Source: Burkholderia sp. WP9
GTDB taxonomy: Bacteria; Pseudomonadota; Gammaproteobacteria; Burkholderiales; Burkholderiaceae
NCBI RefSeq assembly: GCF_900104795.1
Contig: NZ_FNTG01000002.1
Span: forward strand, 3,224,001 to 3,288,000
DNA: 64,000 bases
Direction of reading: 5' to 3'
Shown piece by piece: positions 1 to 7,126 of this stretch (within the stretch, counting starts at the first letter, position 1; each line of letters opens with the position of its first letter). The notes below the pieces were generated by a model. That model had not been told where the DNA came from, searched no databases, and saw only the letters and a program-made list of their open reading frames with translations. The translations under genes and the position numbers were made by a program.

Positions 1-373
1 TCGCCGGCCAGTGGTCCTTGTCGAAGCCAGGTGCGTTTTTCACGCGTTCGGCGGTCATGTTCAGCACGAAGCATTTTTGCTCGGTATCCAGCGTCAATGC
101 ATGCCATGGAATGGCGAGCAGCTTGTCGCCAATGCCGAGAAAGCCGCCACTCGAAAGCACCGCATACGCGACGCGCCCCGAATTGACGTCGAGCATGATG
201 TCCTTGATTTTGCCGATATCCTCGCCGTCGCTGCTGAGCACCTTATTGCCATCGAGCGTGGCGGCGGCCATTACGTCCGGCCCGGGACCGTCCGCAGTCG
301 CGCTGCCTTTGCCGACGATTCGGGCGCCTTCGCCCTGACGCAGCCCTGCTTGCGTTTGTGTCTGGTTGATCAT
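1..373 (-). CDS. PRC-barrel domain protein (3' end outside window)
   Basis: Partial gene read on the minus strand; its C-terminus lies beyond the left edge. The start ATG is preceded by a good AGGAG ribosome site. The visible ~124 residues begin with a Gln/Thr/Gly-rich disordered stretch and continue into a PRC-barrel pattern: SSDGEDIGKIKDIMLDVNSG, then a strand with AYAVLSSGGFLGIGDKLLAIPW. PRC-barrel domains are small beta-barrels found in RimM, photosynthetic reaction-centre H subunits and many stand-alone stress proteins. No enzymatic motif is visible, so the role is unknown. It sits at the edge of a run of small stress-type genes (DJ-1, DUF4142, PA2169, BON), which suggests an envelope or general-stress function (inference). 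Confidence 0.85.
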   Translation of the reverse strand, partial: MINQTQTQAGLRQGEGARIVGKGSATADGPGPDVMAAATLDGNKVLSSDGEDIGKIKDIMLDVNSGRVAYAVLSSGGFLGIGDKLLAIPWHALTLDTEQKCFVLNMTAERVKNAPGFDKDHWPA

Positions 374-634
374 GATGTGACTCCTCTACAAGGTGGGTAT
401 GTTGAAGCTTGAGCAACGGGCGTTCCTTCGATCTTCGAGAGAGGCACATGCGGCGCAGCAGAGACGTGTTGTGTTCGAGAGCGTGTCTGCATTGCGCAAA
501 CCATCTGCGAGCGTTTCGAACACCGCGTAAAGCGTGCTGACTTGTTTGAAATTATTTCGTCCGGATTGGCGAAGCGCGCGCACGGATGCGCATTCGAAGG
601 CGGCGATGCCGCCAGACTTCGTCGCACTTGCTCT

Positions 635-1888
635 TCAGGCCGCTTGCACGCCGGCCTTCGCATCGGTCTTCGCTGCCGCTGCCTTGCGCACCTTTCGCGA
701 TTTTTTCAGCAAACTCGTGAGCGACGTGTCGATGCTCTCCGTCACCACCGACTCCCGCGCCCTGCGACCTTTCGCGCCCGCCTGGCGCGCGAGCTTCGCC
801 GCTCGTTTTTCGGCGTGCGCGAGGAGCGCGGCAAACGCCACCTCGTCGACTTTCAGCCCACGCCGCGTTTGACCCGGCGCGAGATTTTGCAATTCGTCTG
901 CTTCGAATGCGCTGATCACCGCGGGGTGGATGTAGCAGCGCTTGCACACGGCCGGCGTATTGCGCAGTAGCGTGGCCACGTCCTTGACGGTCGCCACGAC
1001 GTGCCGGCGCGCTTCCGCCGCGCTGCTGCAGATGAGCCGCCGCAGCGCGGCTAACGCGTAGACGCTGCCGGCCCACGTGCGGTAGTCCTTGGCGGTGAAG
1101 TCCGCGCCGCTCGCACGGCGTAAGTAATCGTTGATGTCGGCGGAGCCGACGGTGCGGCGGGCGCCATCGTCGTCGAGATACTGAAACAGGTCGTGGCCCG
1201 GCAATTCAGCGCAACGCCGCACGATGCGCTTGATACGTGGATTGTTGACCGTCACGTCGTGTTCAATGCCGCTCTTGCCCCGGAACTTGAAACGCAACCG
1301 GCCGGCCTCGATCTTCACGTGTTTCTTGCGCAGCGTCGTCAATCCGTATGACTGATTGTCCCGCGCATATTCGACACTGCCGATCCGGATCAGCGTCGTG
1401 TCGAGCAATTGCACGATCGCGGCGATGACCTTGTCGCGCGGCATGCCCGGCAGATTCAGATCGCGCGCGACTCGCGCGCGAATCTTCGGCAACGCGCGGC
1501 CGAACTCGGCCATACGTTCATATTTGTCGGCGTCGCGCGTTTCACGCCAGCGCGGGTGATAGCGGTACTGCTTGCGGCCGCGCGCATCGCGGCCGGTTGC
1601 CTGAATGTGCCCACGCGCGTCCGGGCAGATCCAGACATTTTCATAAGCGGGCGGAATCGCGAGCGCGTTGATGCGTTTGATTTCGTCCTCGTCGTCGATG
1701 CGTTTGCCCGCCACGTCGAAGTACGCGAATCCGCCGTTCTCGCGCTTGCGCGTGATGCCGGGTTTCGCGTCGTCGGCATGGCGCAAGCCCGGCGGCATGT
1801 CGGCAGCAGCGGGTGGTTTTGCGCGCTCGTCGTCCATGCGGTCTGTACGTTCAGCGCGGCTTTGAATCGGGGTGGTCGTGGCAGCCAT
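635..1888 (-). CDS. Type IB DNA topoisomerase (poxvirus-like)
   Basis: Relaxes supercoils by nicking one strand through a 3'-phosphotyrosine link. The sequence shows the bacterial/poxviral TopIB order: an N-terminal beta domain with AIPPAYENVWICPD and KQYRYHP, then the catalytic domain with the YGLTTLRKKHV arginine segment, the FKFRGKSG lysine segment, DFTAKDYRTWAGS containing the second catalytic arginine, and the active tyrosine in CYIHP. Start chosen at MAATTTP; an in-frame start 20 codons upstream is possible. The C-terminal ~60 residues are Lys/Ala/Arg rich and probably a DNA-binding tail. Bacterial TopIB is an accessory enzyme, separate from the essential TopA and gyrase. It lies in a stress-gene cluster. 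Confidence 0.93.
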   Translation of the reverse strand: MAATTTPIQSRAERTDRMDDERAKPPAAADMPPGLRHADDAKPGITRKRENGGFAYFDVAGKRIDDEDEIKRINALAIPPAYENVWICPDARGHIQATGRDARGRKQYRYHPRWRETRDADKYERMAEFGRALPKIRARVARDLNLPGMPRDKVIAAIVQLLDTTLIRIGSVEYARDNQSYGLTTLRKKHVKIEAGRLRFKFRGKSGIEHDVTVNNPRIKRIVRRCAELPGHDLFQYLDDDGARRTVGSADINDYLRRASGADFTAKDYRTWAGSVYALAALRRLICSSAAEARRHVVATVKDVATLLRNTPAVCKRCYIHPAVISAFEADELQNLAPGQTRRGLKVDEVAFAALLAHAEKRAAKLARQAGAKGRRARESVVTESIDTSLTSLLKKSRKVRKAAAAKTDAKAGVQAA

Positions 1889-2071
1889 CGTCGCAGGTAG
1901 AAGTTTCAAGCAGGAGGCGCGTTTCGCGCCGATGACTGCGTCAAGCAAAGGCAGTGCCTAACGCGCGGCGTGGGCTTTTGCGTGCCGGGTCGCGGTTGCT
2001 TCGTGAAACAGCGGAACGGTCCTTGCGCCCACTCGATACGGGTACCGATTAACCGAACGAAGGAGAGCGCC

Positions 2072-2413
2072 ATGAGCAGCACACTTAATCCTGATGACGA
2101 GCCGCAACAGGTCGTCAAACAAACCTCCGCCACGACAGGTGCGCTCGGTCCGAGTGATTCGTCCGATAGCGGCAGCGATGTCGCCGGCGCGAAGCGTCAT
2201 GAATTCGACGTGGATTCGGAACTGGACAACCACGCACTCGAAACCGGCGACTCGGAACTCGGCAGCGACACGGATCGCGCCGGCACGGGCGAGCGTGCCG
2301 CGGCGGACGGTGATTCGACGCTCGTGCCGGATAGCGATATCGAACCCGACCGGATCATCGATCCGCTCGCCAACGACGATGATGGCCTCGACGACGATCC
2401 CCACGGTCTTTAA
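2072..2413 (+). CDS. Small acidic, Ser/Asp-rich hypothetical protein
   Basis: 113 residues, strongly acidic (many Asp/Glu) with low hydrophobic content, so probably intrinsically disordered. There is no signal peptide, membrane segment, cysteine or recognisable domain. The ATG follows AAGGAGAGCGCC, a good ribosome site, and the codon use matches the neighbours, which supports a real gene. It has short related phrases such as SELDNHALETGDSELGSDTD and ends in DDDGLDDDPHGL. It lies between topoisomerase IB (opposite strand) and the DJ-1 gene. I do not recognise the family. A solvent-protective or nucleic-acid-mimic role would be speculation. Confidence 0.75.
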   Translation: MSSTLNPDDEPQQVVKQTSATTGALGPSDSSDSGSDVAGAKRHEFDVDSELDNHALETGDSELGSDTDRAGTGERAAADGDSTLVPDSDIEPDRIIDPLANDDDGLDDDPHGL

Positions 2414-2582
2414 CGGCATCGGCAGGCAAGGTTGGATAACGCAGGGATTGAACAGACAAGGCATTGGCATGAAGGCGCCTGCGGCGGCCCGCCGCACAGG
2501 CACGTCTATTGCTGATTGACTACTCATAAAGCGGACAAGCCGCGCGAGACGCGGCCCCGGCACTGAATGAAGGAGAGCACGC

Positions 2583-3134
2583 ATGGCTGGCAAGCTGAAT
2601 GGCTACAAGGTGGCGGTACTCGCGGTAGATGGTTTCGAACAGGCCGAATTGACCGAGCCGCAACGAGCGCTCGCGGAAGCGGGTGCGACGGTGCACGTCA
2701 TTTCCGCCAAGCCCGGCAAGATTCAAGGTTTCAAGCACGTGGACAAGGGTGATGCCGTCGAGGTCGATCTGACTTTCGACAAGGCAAGCGCTGACGACTA
2801 CGACGCCGTGGTGTTACCCGGCGGCGTGGTGAACGGGGATGCAATCCGTGTGCTGCCGCAAGCGCAGGCCTTCGTCAAGGCAGCCGACAGCGCGAAGAAA
2901 CCGATCGCGGTGATCTGCCATGGCGGGTGGCTGCCGGTGTCGGCGGGAATCATCAAGGGACGTACGCTCACGAGCTGGCCGAGCCTGCAGGACGACATTC
3001 GCAACGCGGGCGGTACGTGGGTGGACAAGGAAGTGGTCGAGGACGGCAATCTGATCAGCAGCCGCAAGCCTGATGATCTGCCGGCTTTCAACCGGGCGCT
3101 GATTGGGCAGCTGTCCGCGCGCAAGGCGGCATAG
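2583..3134 (+). CDS. DJ-1/PfpI family protein (YhbO/PfpI type)
   Basis: 183 residues forming one class-I glutamine-amidotransferase-like fold. The nucleophile elbow is AVICHGGW, with the reactive Cys followed by His as in PfpI/YhbO; the preceding loop VVLPGGVVNGDAIR and the early strand VAVLAVDGFEQAEL with the conserved Glu are present. Family members act as stress-induced deglycases, glyoxalases or chaperones, and some as peptidases; the sequence does not decide which. A GAAGGAGAGCACGC ribosome site precedes the ATG. Cytosolic: no signal peptide. It is followed on the same strand by DUF4142 and DUF1488 genes and is likely part of the same stress group. Confidence 0.93.
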   Translation: MAGKLNGYKVAVLAVDGFEQAELTEPQRALAEAGATVHVISAKPGKIQGFKHVDKGDAVEVDLTFDKASADDYDAVVLPGGVVNGDAIRVLPQAQAFVKAADSAKKPIAVICHGGWLPVSAGIIKGRTLTSWPSLQDDIRNAGGTWVDKEVVEDGNLISSRKPDDLPAFNRALIGQLSARKAA

Positions 3135-3227
3135 GCGGGTGGCGAGCCAGGCGTGCCGATCGAGCGAGTGGCGCGCTTCGTCCCGCCGGGTCCGCTTCGC
3201 GGTATCCGTCGAACAGGGAGAAAATGC

Positions 3228-3791
3228 ATGAAATTCCGGTATCCCCTACAAGCGATGACGGTCGCGCTAAGTTTGAGCGCGGCGTCCATCGGCGCGGTCT
3301 ATGCGCAAGCCAGCGACGCGCCGGCCAGTGCGGCGCCCGTCAGCGGCACGAAGCTCTCGCCTGCGGACCAGCAATTCGTTCAGGATGCCTCGAAGTCCGA
3401 CGCCACCGAAATCGCTGCCAGCAGGATCGCGCTGAAAAACTCCAGCGACCCGCACGTGAAGAAGTTCGCCCAGCAGATGATTGCGGATCACACAAAACTC
3501 TCGCATGGCATGGCGGCGCTCGTGTCGAAAAAGGGCTTTACTGCGACGCCTTCAGCGGATTCCGCGCTGGTGGGCAAATTGCAGACGCTCAAGGGCAAGG
3601 AGTTCGATCAGGCGTACGTCGAGCAGATTGGCGTGGAAGCGCATCAGCGCGCGGTCGACCTGTTCCAGCAGGAAAGCACGAGCGGCACCGACTCACAGCT
3701 CAAGGCAGCGGCAATGCACGCGTTGCCGACCATCCAACATCATCTCGCGATGGCGCAGCAACTCGCCGGCGCAATGAAGGGTTCGTCATGA
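3228..3791 (+). CDS. DUF4142 protein, exported
   Basis: 187 residues. It begins with a Sec signal peptide (MKFRYPLQAMTVALSLSAAS to about VYAQA, cleavage near residue 27), so the mature protein is periplasmic. The rest is a helical ferritin-like DUF4142 domain: LSPADQQFVQDASKSDATEIAASRIAL, HVKKFAQQMIADHTKLS, then a C-terminal helix pair ending in LPTIQHHLAMAQQLA. The family is widespread in soil proteobacteria, often many copies per genome and often stress linked; the biochemical role is unknown. The ATG follows CAGGGAG. Its stop codon overlaps the start of the next gene (ATGA), indicating translational coupling. Confidence 0.9.
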   Translation: MKFRYPLQAMTVALSLSAASIGAVYAQASDAPASAAPVSGTKLSPADQQFVQDASKSDATEIAASRIALKNSSDPHVKKFAQQMIADHTKLSHGMAALVSKKGFTATPSADSALVGKLQTLKGKEFDQAYVEQIGVEAHQRAVDLFQQESTSGTDSQLKAAAMHALPTIQHHLAMAQQLAGAMKGSS

Positions 3792-4132
3792 ACGCGATCC
3801 TGCCTCGGCCGGCCTATGAGGATTCCCTTATGCAGATCACTTTTTCCGACGACAAGCCGGACTTCGACGGAGCGAATCTGACCGTGCGTTTTCTGGCGCG
3901 GGTGGACGGCGAAGCGGTTGTGTGCGCGATTACCGCGGAAGCGCTCGAGGACCATTTCGGCGCCGATTCCGCGCTCGAAGCAACGCTCATGTCGGCCTTC
4001 GACAAAGGCCGTCACCGCATCCGTTCGGTCTGCGCGGAAGCGCTCGACCAGAACAACGGAGAAGGCGTAGTGTTGCATAGTGGACTGTTCAGAGTGGAAG
4101 GCATGGAACCGGATCGCGGCACCGCGGCATAG
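3788..4132 (+). CDS. DUF1488 domain protein
   Basis: 114 residues, starting inside the stop of the DUF4142 gene. Contains the DUF1488 pattern: ITFSDDKPDFDGANLTVRFLARVDGEAVVCAITAEALEDHFG followed by helices and the terminal VVLHSGLFR strand. This small alpha/beta family is common in Burkholderia and Pseudomonas and has no established biochemical function. There is no signal sequence, so the coupled partner works in a different compartment from the exported DUF4142 protein. An internal ATG (MQITFSDD, 14 codons later) is an alternative start, but the coupled ATGA overlap favours the one given. Confidence 0.85.
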   Translation: MNAILPRPAYEDSLMQITFSDDKPDFDGANLTVRFLARVDGEAVVCAITAEALEDHFGADSALEATLMSAFDKGRHRIRSVCAEALDQNNGEGVVLHSGLFRVEGMEPDRGTAA

Positions 4133-4226
4133 TGCCCGCGCATGTCGCCGCTCGAGCGCGCCGAATGGCGCAGCGAGCCGCGGCGGCTGAGTCCGCAATC
4201 GCCATTCAACGATGCAAGGAGGCCTC

Positions 4227-4808
4227 ATGTCACTCATCGTCGCAGCACGTTTCACGACGTTTCCCGCCGCTGAAGATGCGGCGCAAAAGCTCTTCAATGC
4301 AGGGTTCGTCGAAGAAGATGTCACGCTGTTTTTCGTGAATCCGCGCGGACAGCATGCGCGTTATCCGATTGGCGGCGATACCGGTACGGACGCCGGCGCG
4401 AAAGGTGCGCCCAAAGGCGCCGGCCTGGGTGTCACCATCGGCGCGGTAGCCGGCGCCGTGGTTGGAGTGGCGATCTTCGCGGCGTTTTCGGCGCCGGTCA
4501 TCGTGTCGTTGATCGCGGCGGGCGTCGGCGCTTACGTGGGCTCGCTGGTCGGGGCGATGGCACGCACGCGCGAGGGCGGCCAGGCTGGCCACCGATCGCC
4601 ATTTCACGAGGAAACGCGTGATTCCGGCGTGCTGGTCGCGGTGCATGTGTCGCCGGACAACCAGTTCGACGCCGCGCGCGTGCTGCGCGAAGCTGGCGGC
4701 GTTGCGATCGAGCGGGCGAGCGGACGCTGGCAGCAAGGGCGTTGGGCGGACTTCGATCCTTTGAAGAAACCTGTGCCGCTCAACGAGTTTCGGGAAAATC
4801 ACGCGTAG
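4227..4808 (+). CDS. Glycine-zipper general-stress-type membrane protein
   Basis: 193 residues, start fixed by AAGGAGG five bases upstream of the ATG. Residues ~1-45 resemble the N-terminal fold of general stress protein 17M/YflT-like proteins (MSLIVAARFTTFPAAEDAAQKLFNAGF). A central segment is a glycine-zipper pair of hydrophobic stretches, GLGVTIGAVAGAVVGVAIFA and PVIVSLIAAGVGAYVGSLVG, separated by FSAP, suggesting an inner-membrane hairpin or oligomeric insertion. The C-terminal soluble part contains GVLVAVHV and a DAARVLREAGG helix, an internal echo of the N-terminal half. A strong terminator follows at 4892. Function is unknown; membership of the stress group is inferred from position and fold. 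Confidence 0.85.
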   Translation: MSLIVAARFTTFPAAEDAAQKLFNAGFVEEDVTLFFVNPRGQHARYPIGGDTGTDAGAKGAPKGAGLGVTIGAVAGAVVGVAIFAAFSAPVIVSLIAAGVGAYVGSLVGAMARTREGGQAGHRSPFHEETRDSGVLVAVHVSPDNQFDAARVLREAGGVAIERASGRWQQGRWADFDPLKKPVPLNEFRENHA

Positions 4809-4891
4809 GTAAAGAGGCTTGAGTTCACGCTTCTCTTCGACTGGCTCGCCGACGTGAGGTTTGACGCGGTGCTCAGCCAGGGTGTTTAGCC

Positions 4892-4925
4892 AAACGGTCC
4901 GACTCTCAGGTCGGACCGTTTTCTT
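4892..4925 (+). terminator. Rho-independent terminator after glycine-zipper gene
   Basis: A perfect 11-bp stem (AAACGGTCCGA with TCGGACCGTTT) around an 8-nt loop, followed by TTCTT. It lies 84 bases after the stop codon and closes the plus-strand DJ-1 to glycine-zipper gene run. Confidence 0.85.
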
Positions 4926-4987
4926 GTGGGCGTCGTGTTCACTCCATCAGGCACGTAGACGGCCGGAGCCGTCCTGCAAAGATCCGC

Positions 4988-5230
4988 TCAGACCCAGATT
5001 TGCGGAGCGCTGCGTGGGCGCCGGGTTGTGCGGTCCGTTTGGTGGTCATTCCTCGTCGGCTCGCAAGCGGCTGGCACGGGGCCATCGTGCGTCGCCCCGC
5101 ACGAGGGCGACGCGACTTGCGCGCTCGGGGATGCCGCTTCACGCGGTTGCATATGTTCGCGAATCTGCATCACGGTCGCCGAGGTGATGATCGCGACGGC
5201 GACCAGACATTCCGTGCTCCTGATCTTCAT
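4988..5230 (-). CDS. Small hypothetical protein with possible signal anchor
   Basis: 80 residues on the minus strand. It starts MKIRSTECLVAVAIITSATV, which looks like a short signal or membrane-anchor segment, followed by a hydrophilic Pro/Ser/Thr/Arg-rich tail with two cysteines. GGGAG lies ten bases before the ATG. No known domain. Its C-terminal half has a composition that shadow frames can also produce in this GC-rich DNA, so it is uncertain whether the gene is real; the N-terminal hydrophobic stretch and the ribosome site are the supporting signs. The plus-strand frames over this stretch look worse. Confidence 0.4.
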   Translation of the reverse strand: MKIRSTECLVAVAIITSATVMQIREHMQPREAASPSAQVASPSCGATHDGPVPAACEPTRNDHQTDRTTRRPRSAPQIWV

Positions 5231-5597
5231 GGTGGATGCTCCCTGTCGTTGTTGCCTGCCCATTGTTTTCAATTCATCGGCACGTCTTGCAGTGGGTCAT
5301 TGCACTGCACGGCATGCTGCGGGCGAGCTTATTAAGCAACCACCGTGCCATTGGCCGAAAGCACGCCGGGCGCGGCTTTGCGGTGCTCCGCGTAGTAGTG
5401 GGGCGGGAATAATCTACGCGGATTGGCAAGATTGGAAGTGTTAGCCAACGTGTTGCCAGGGCCATCCGCTGCGATGTGCGCCGGGCACGCATCATGCGGA
5501 TAGATCAACGAACCCCGCAGCTGGATTGCGAGCGCTGGTAATAGCGTGACGTGTCCGGTGGCGGATTCATGACTAACGAAACCCTTGGAGGTATTGA
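5231..5597. other. Intergenic region, no clear feature
   Basis: About 370 bases between the small minus-strand ORF and the PA2169-type gene. Overlapping short frames have no domain or ribosome site. The last 40 bases carry the TTGGAGG ribosome site for the downstream gene. I see no convincing promoter or hairpin. Confidence 0.6.
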
Positions 5598-6050
5598 ATG
5601 GCTACGAACGTTGTTTCCGTGCTGAACGATCTGGTCGAAACGTCGAAGGATGGCGAGAAGGGCTTTCGCAAAGCAGCAGAAGACGCTCACGATGCTCAAC
5701 TGAAAACGCTGTTTCTTTCGCGCGCCGAAGACTGCACGCGTGGCGCGCGTGAGTTGCAGGATGCGGTTCAGGCGCTCGGCGGCAAACCCGAAACGGGCGG
5801 CAGCATGAGCGGCGCGCTGCATCGCGGCTGGGTCGACGTGAAGTCGGCAGTGACCGATCGCAGCGATCACGACATTCTGGCCGAATGTGAGAAGGGCGAG
5901 GACGTCGCGAAGAAGCGCTACCACGACGCGCTGGAAAAGGAATTGCCGGCGGATGTGCGTGCGCTGGTCGAGCGGCAGTATCAGGGCGTATTGCAGAACC
6001 ATGATCGCGTGCGTGATCTGCGCGATCAATACGCAGCTGCACGGCGTTAA
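5598..6050 (+). CDS. PA2169-family four-helix-bundle protein (DUF2383)
   Basis: 150 residues forming an all-helical ferritin-like bundle. The family signature is clear: VSVLNDLVETSKDGEKGFRKAAEDA at the start, a middle helix with FLSRAEDCTRGARELQDAVQALGG, and RALVERQYQGVLQNHDRVRDLRDQY at the end. PA2169-like proteins occur singly in many proteobacteria, are usually stress or stationary-phase linked, and have no confirmed enzymatic role; some members carry ferritin-like metal ligands, which cannot be confirmed here. Cytosolic. TGGAGG lies eight bases before the ATG. A bidirectional terminator (6188-6218) separates it from the convergent BON gene. Confidence 0.92.
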   Translation: MATNVVSVLNDLVETSKDGEKGFRKAAEDAHDAQLKTLFLSRAEDCTRGARELQDAVQALGGKPETGGSMSGALHRGWVDVKSAVTDRSDHDILAECEKGEDVAKKRYHDALEKELPADVRALVERQYQGVLQNHDRVRDLRDQYAAARR

Positions 6051-6187
6051 ATCTGGGTGAACGAACTGGCGCTGGAAACGGCGCTGGTTTTTTGCGGCGG
6101 CTCAGTAGCTCAATAGTTCGGCAGGTGAGGTTGAGCCGCCGCCGGTCGCCGTAAAAGTTCGGCTCGCAACAAGAACCGTCTGCCCGC

Positions 6188-6218
6188 AAAAAAGCCGTCG
6201 CATTATCGGACGGCTTTT
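6188..6218. terminator. Bidirectional terminator between PA2169-type and BON genes
   Basis: Stem AAAAGCCGTC/GACGGCTTTT, perfect over 10 bp with a 9-nt loop. It has six A on the left (T6 for minus-strand transcripts) and four T on the right, so it can end transcripts from both convergent genes. Confidence 0.8.
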
Positions 6219-6239
6219 GTCTTTCCTTCTGCTTGAGCA

Positions 6240-6273
6240 ACGGGAAGCGCTAACCGAAGCCAGCGCTTCCCGT
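6240..6273 (-). terminator. Second hairpin after BON gene
   Basis: Perfect 12-bp inverted repeat (ACGGGAAGCGCT/AGCGCTTCCCGT) with a 10-nt loop, 16 bases past the BON stop codon on the minus strand. It lacks a long T tract, so it may protect the mRNA 3' end, with the real stop at 6188-6218. Confidence 0.6.
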
Positions 6274-6288
6274 TCAGATCGTTCGCTC

Positions 6289-6627
6289 TTACTCAGCGGC
6301 GATCTTCAGATGGTTCTTCACGCTCGACACACCCTTCACGGCCTTGACGACTTCCTCGGCTGCCGCCTTGTCGTCAGACGAAGGCACCGAACCCGTGAGC
6401 CACACCACGCCCTTGCGCGTCTTCACGTGAATGTGTGTCGACTTGACGTTCTTCGCGGCCAGCAGGTCAGCCTTGGCTTTGGTGGTGATGGTGCCGTCGT
6501 CGACGTGTTCGCCGATGGTTTCGGACGAAGCCGACGGAGCCGACGCGCTGGTCTGCGCCGTAGCGTTCAGTGCGAATGCGATACAAGCAATGCTACCTGC
6601 GGTCTTCAGAAATTGGATCGTCTTCAT
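6289..6627 (-). CDS. BON domain protein, exported
   Basis: 112 residues. A signal peptide (MKTIQFLKTAGSIACIAFAL, cleavage near ATAQT) sends it to the periplasm. After a Ser/Ala linker there is one BON domain: DDGTITTKAKADLLAAKNVKSTHIHVKTRKGVVWLTGSV and VVKAVKGVSSVKNHL, with the conserved glycine in the GVVWLTG strand. BON domains, as in OsmY and the Dual-Osmo proteins, bind phospholipid surfaces and help cells survive osmotic or envelope stress. OsmY has two BON domains; this protein has one. AAGGAGAAACC precedes the ATG. Confidence 0.93.
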   Translation of the reverse strand: MKTIQFLKTAGSIACIAFALNATAQTSASAPSASSETIGEHVDDGTITTKAKADLLAAKNVKSTHIHVKTRKGVVWLTGSVPSSDDKAAAEEVVKAVKGVSSVKNHLKIAAE

Positions 6628-7126
6628 GGTTTCTCCTTCGGGTGTTGATGAAAATTGCGGTCTTGTTGCCTGCGGTCGATCGCGGCCGAAACCGCCGATG
6701 ACACGCGTGGGGTCGTTGCCGCTACGGTTCCGTCAGGGCCCGTTATCGACACTGGGCGACAGTCTGTGCATGCGAATTCGCTGCCGCGTTCGCGTGCACA
6801 GACCGTCGTCCGTCCACATAGTGCTCATTCGCAAGCGTTGTGCCCGGCAGCCTGAGCGAAGGCGGGCAGTGAAGGAAATCCGTTATGGCACGCGGCTTTA
6901 GGCTGAAGAATAGGGCGCAATTAAGGGCTGGAGCGGCCTTGAACGCGGTGCGCAAGCAGGAACCCGAATTTGCCGGGGGCTTGTAAAAATGGCGTCCGGC
7001 CGCCTGCGCAATTGGCGGGCCTGAAAATGCAAAGCGTTGAAAAAACAGGATGTTGCGCGAGCTGGTACGACAGTTGCTCTAAGGAGGCTACTGACCATTT
7101 TCGGCTATTAACGGGACCTCACTACA
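6628..7126. other. Divergent intergenic region upstream of BON gene and rpoN
   Basis: About 500 bases between divergent genes; it must contain both promoters. The notable element is a long inverted repeat at 6754-6811. A TGGCAC at 6886 lacks a proper -12 element. I see no other strong site. Confidence 0.6.
6754..6811. repeat. Long imperfect inverted repeat (23-bp arms)
   Basis: The left arm 6754-6776 and right arm 6789-6811 match at 20 of 23 positions around a 12-base loop. The inner core, CTGTGCATGCGAA with TTCGCGTGCACAG, differs only at one position, which would be a G-U pair in plus-strand RNA. No repeat of this kind is seen elsewhere in the window. It could be an operator dyad, a structured leader or a remnant of a small mobile repeat. 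Confidence 0.8.

Noticed and set aside
5505..6029. Minus-strand ORFs over the PA2169-type gene
   Set aside because: They are antisense shadows of a strongly supported plus-strand gene, with Arg/His/Leu-rich sequence typical of such frames.
6886..6901. TGGCAC-like sequence upstream of rpoN as a sigma-54 promoter
   Set aside because: The -12 GC is missing at the right distance, so autoregulation through this site is not supported.
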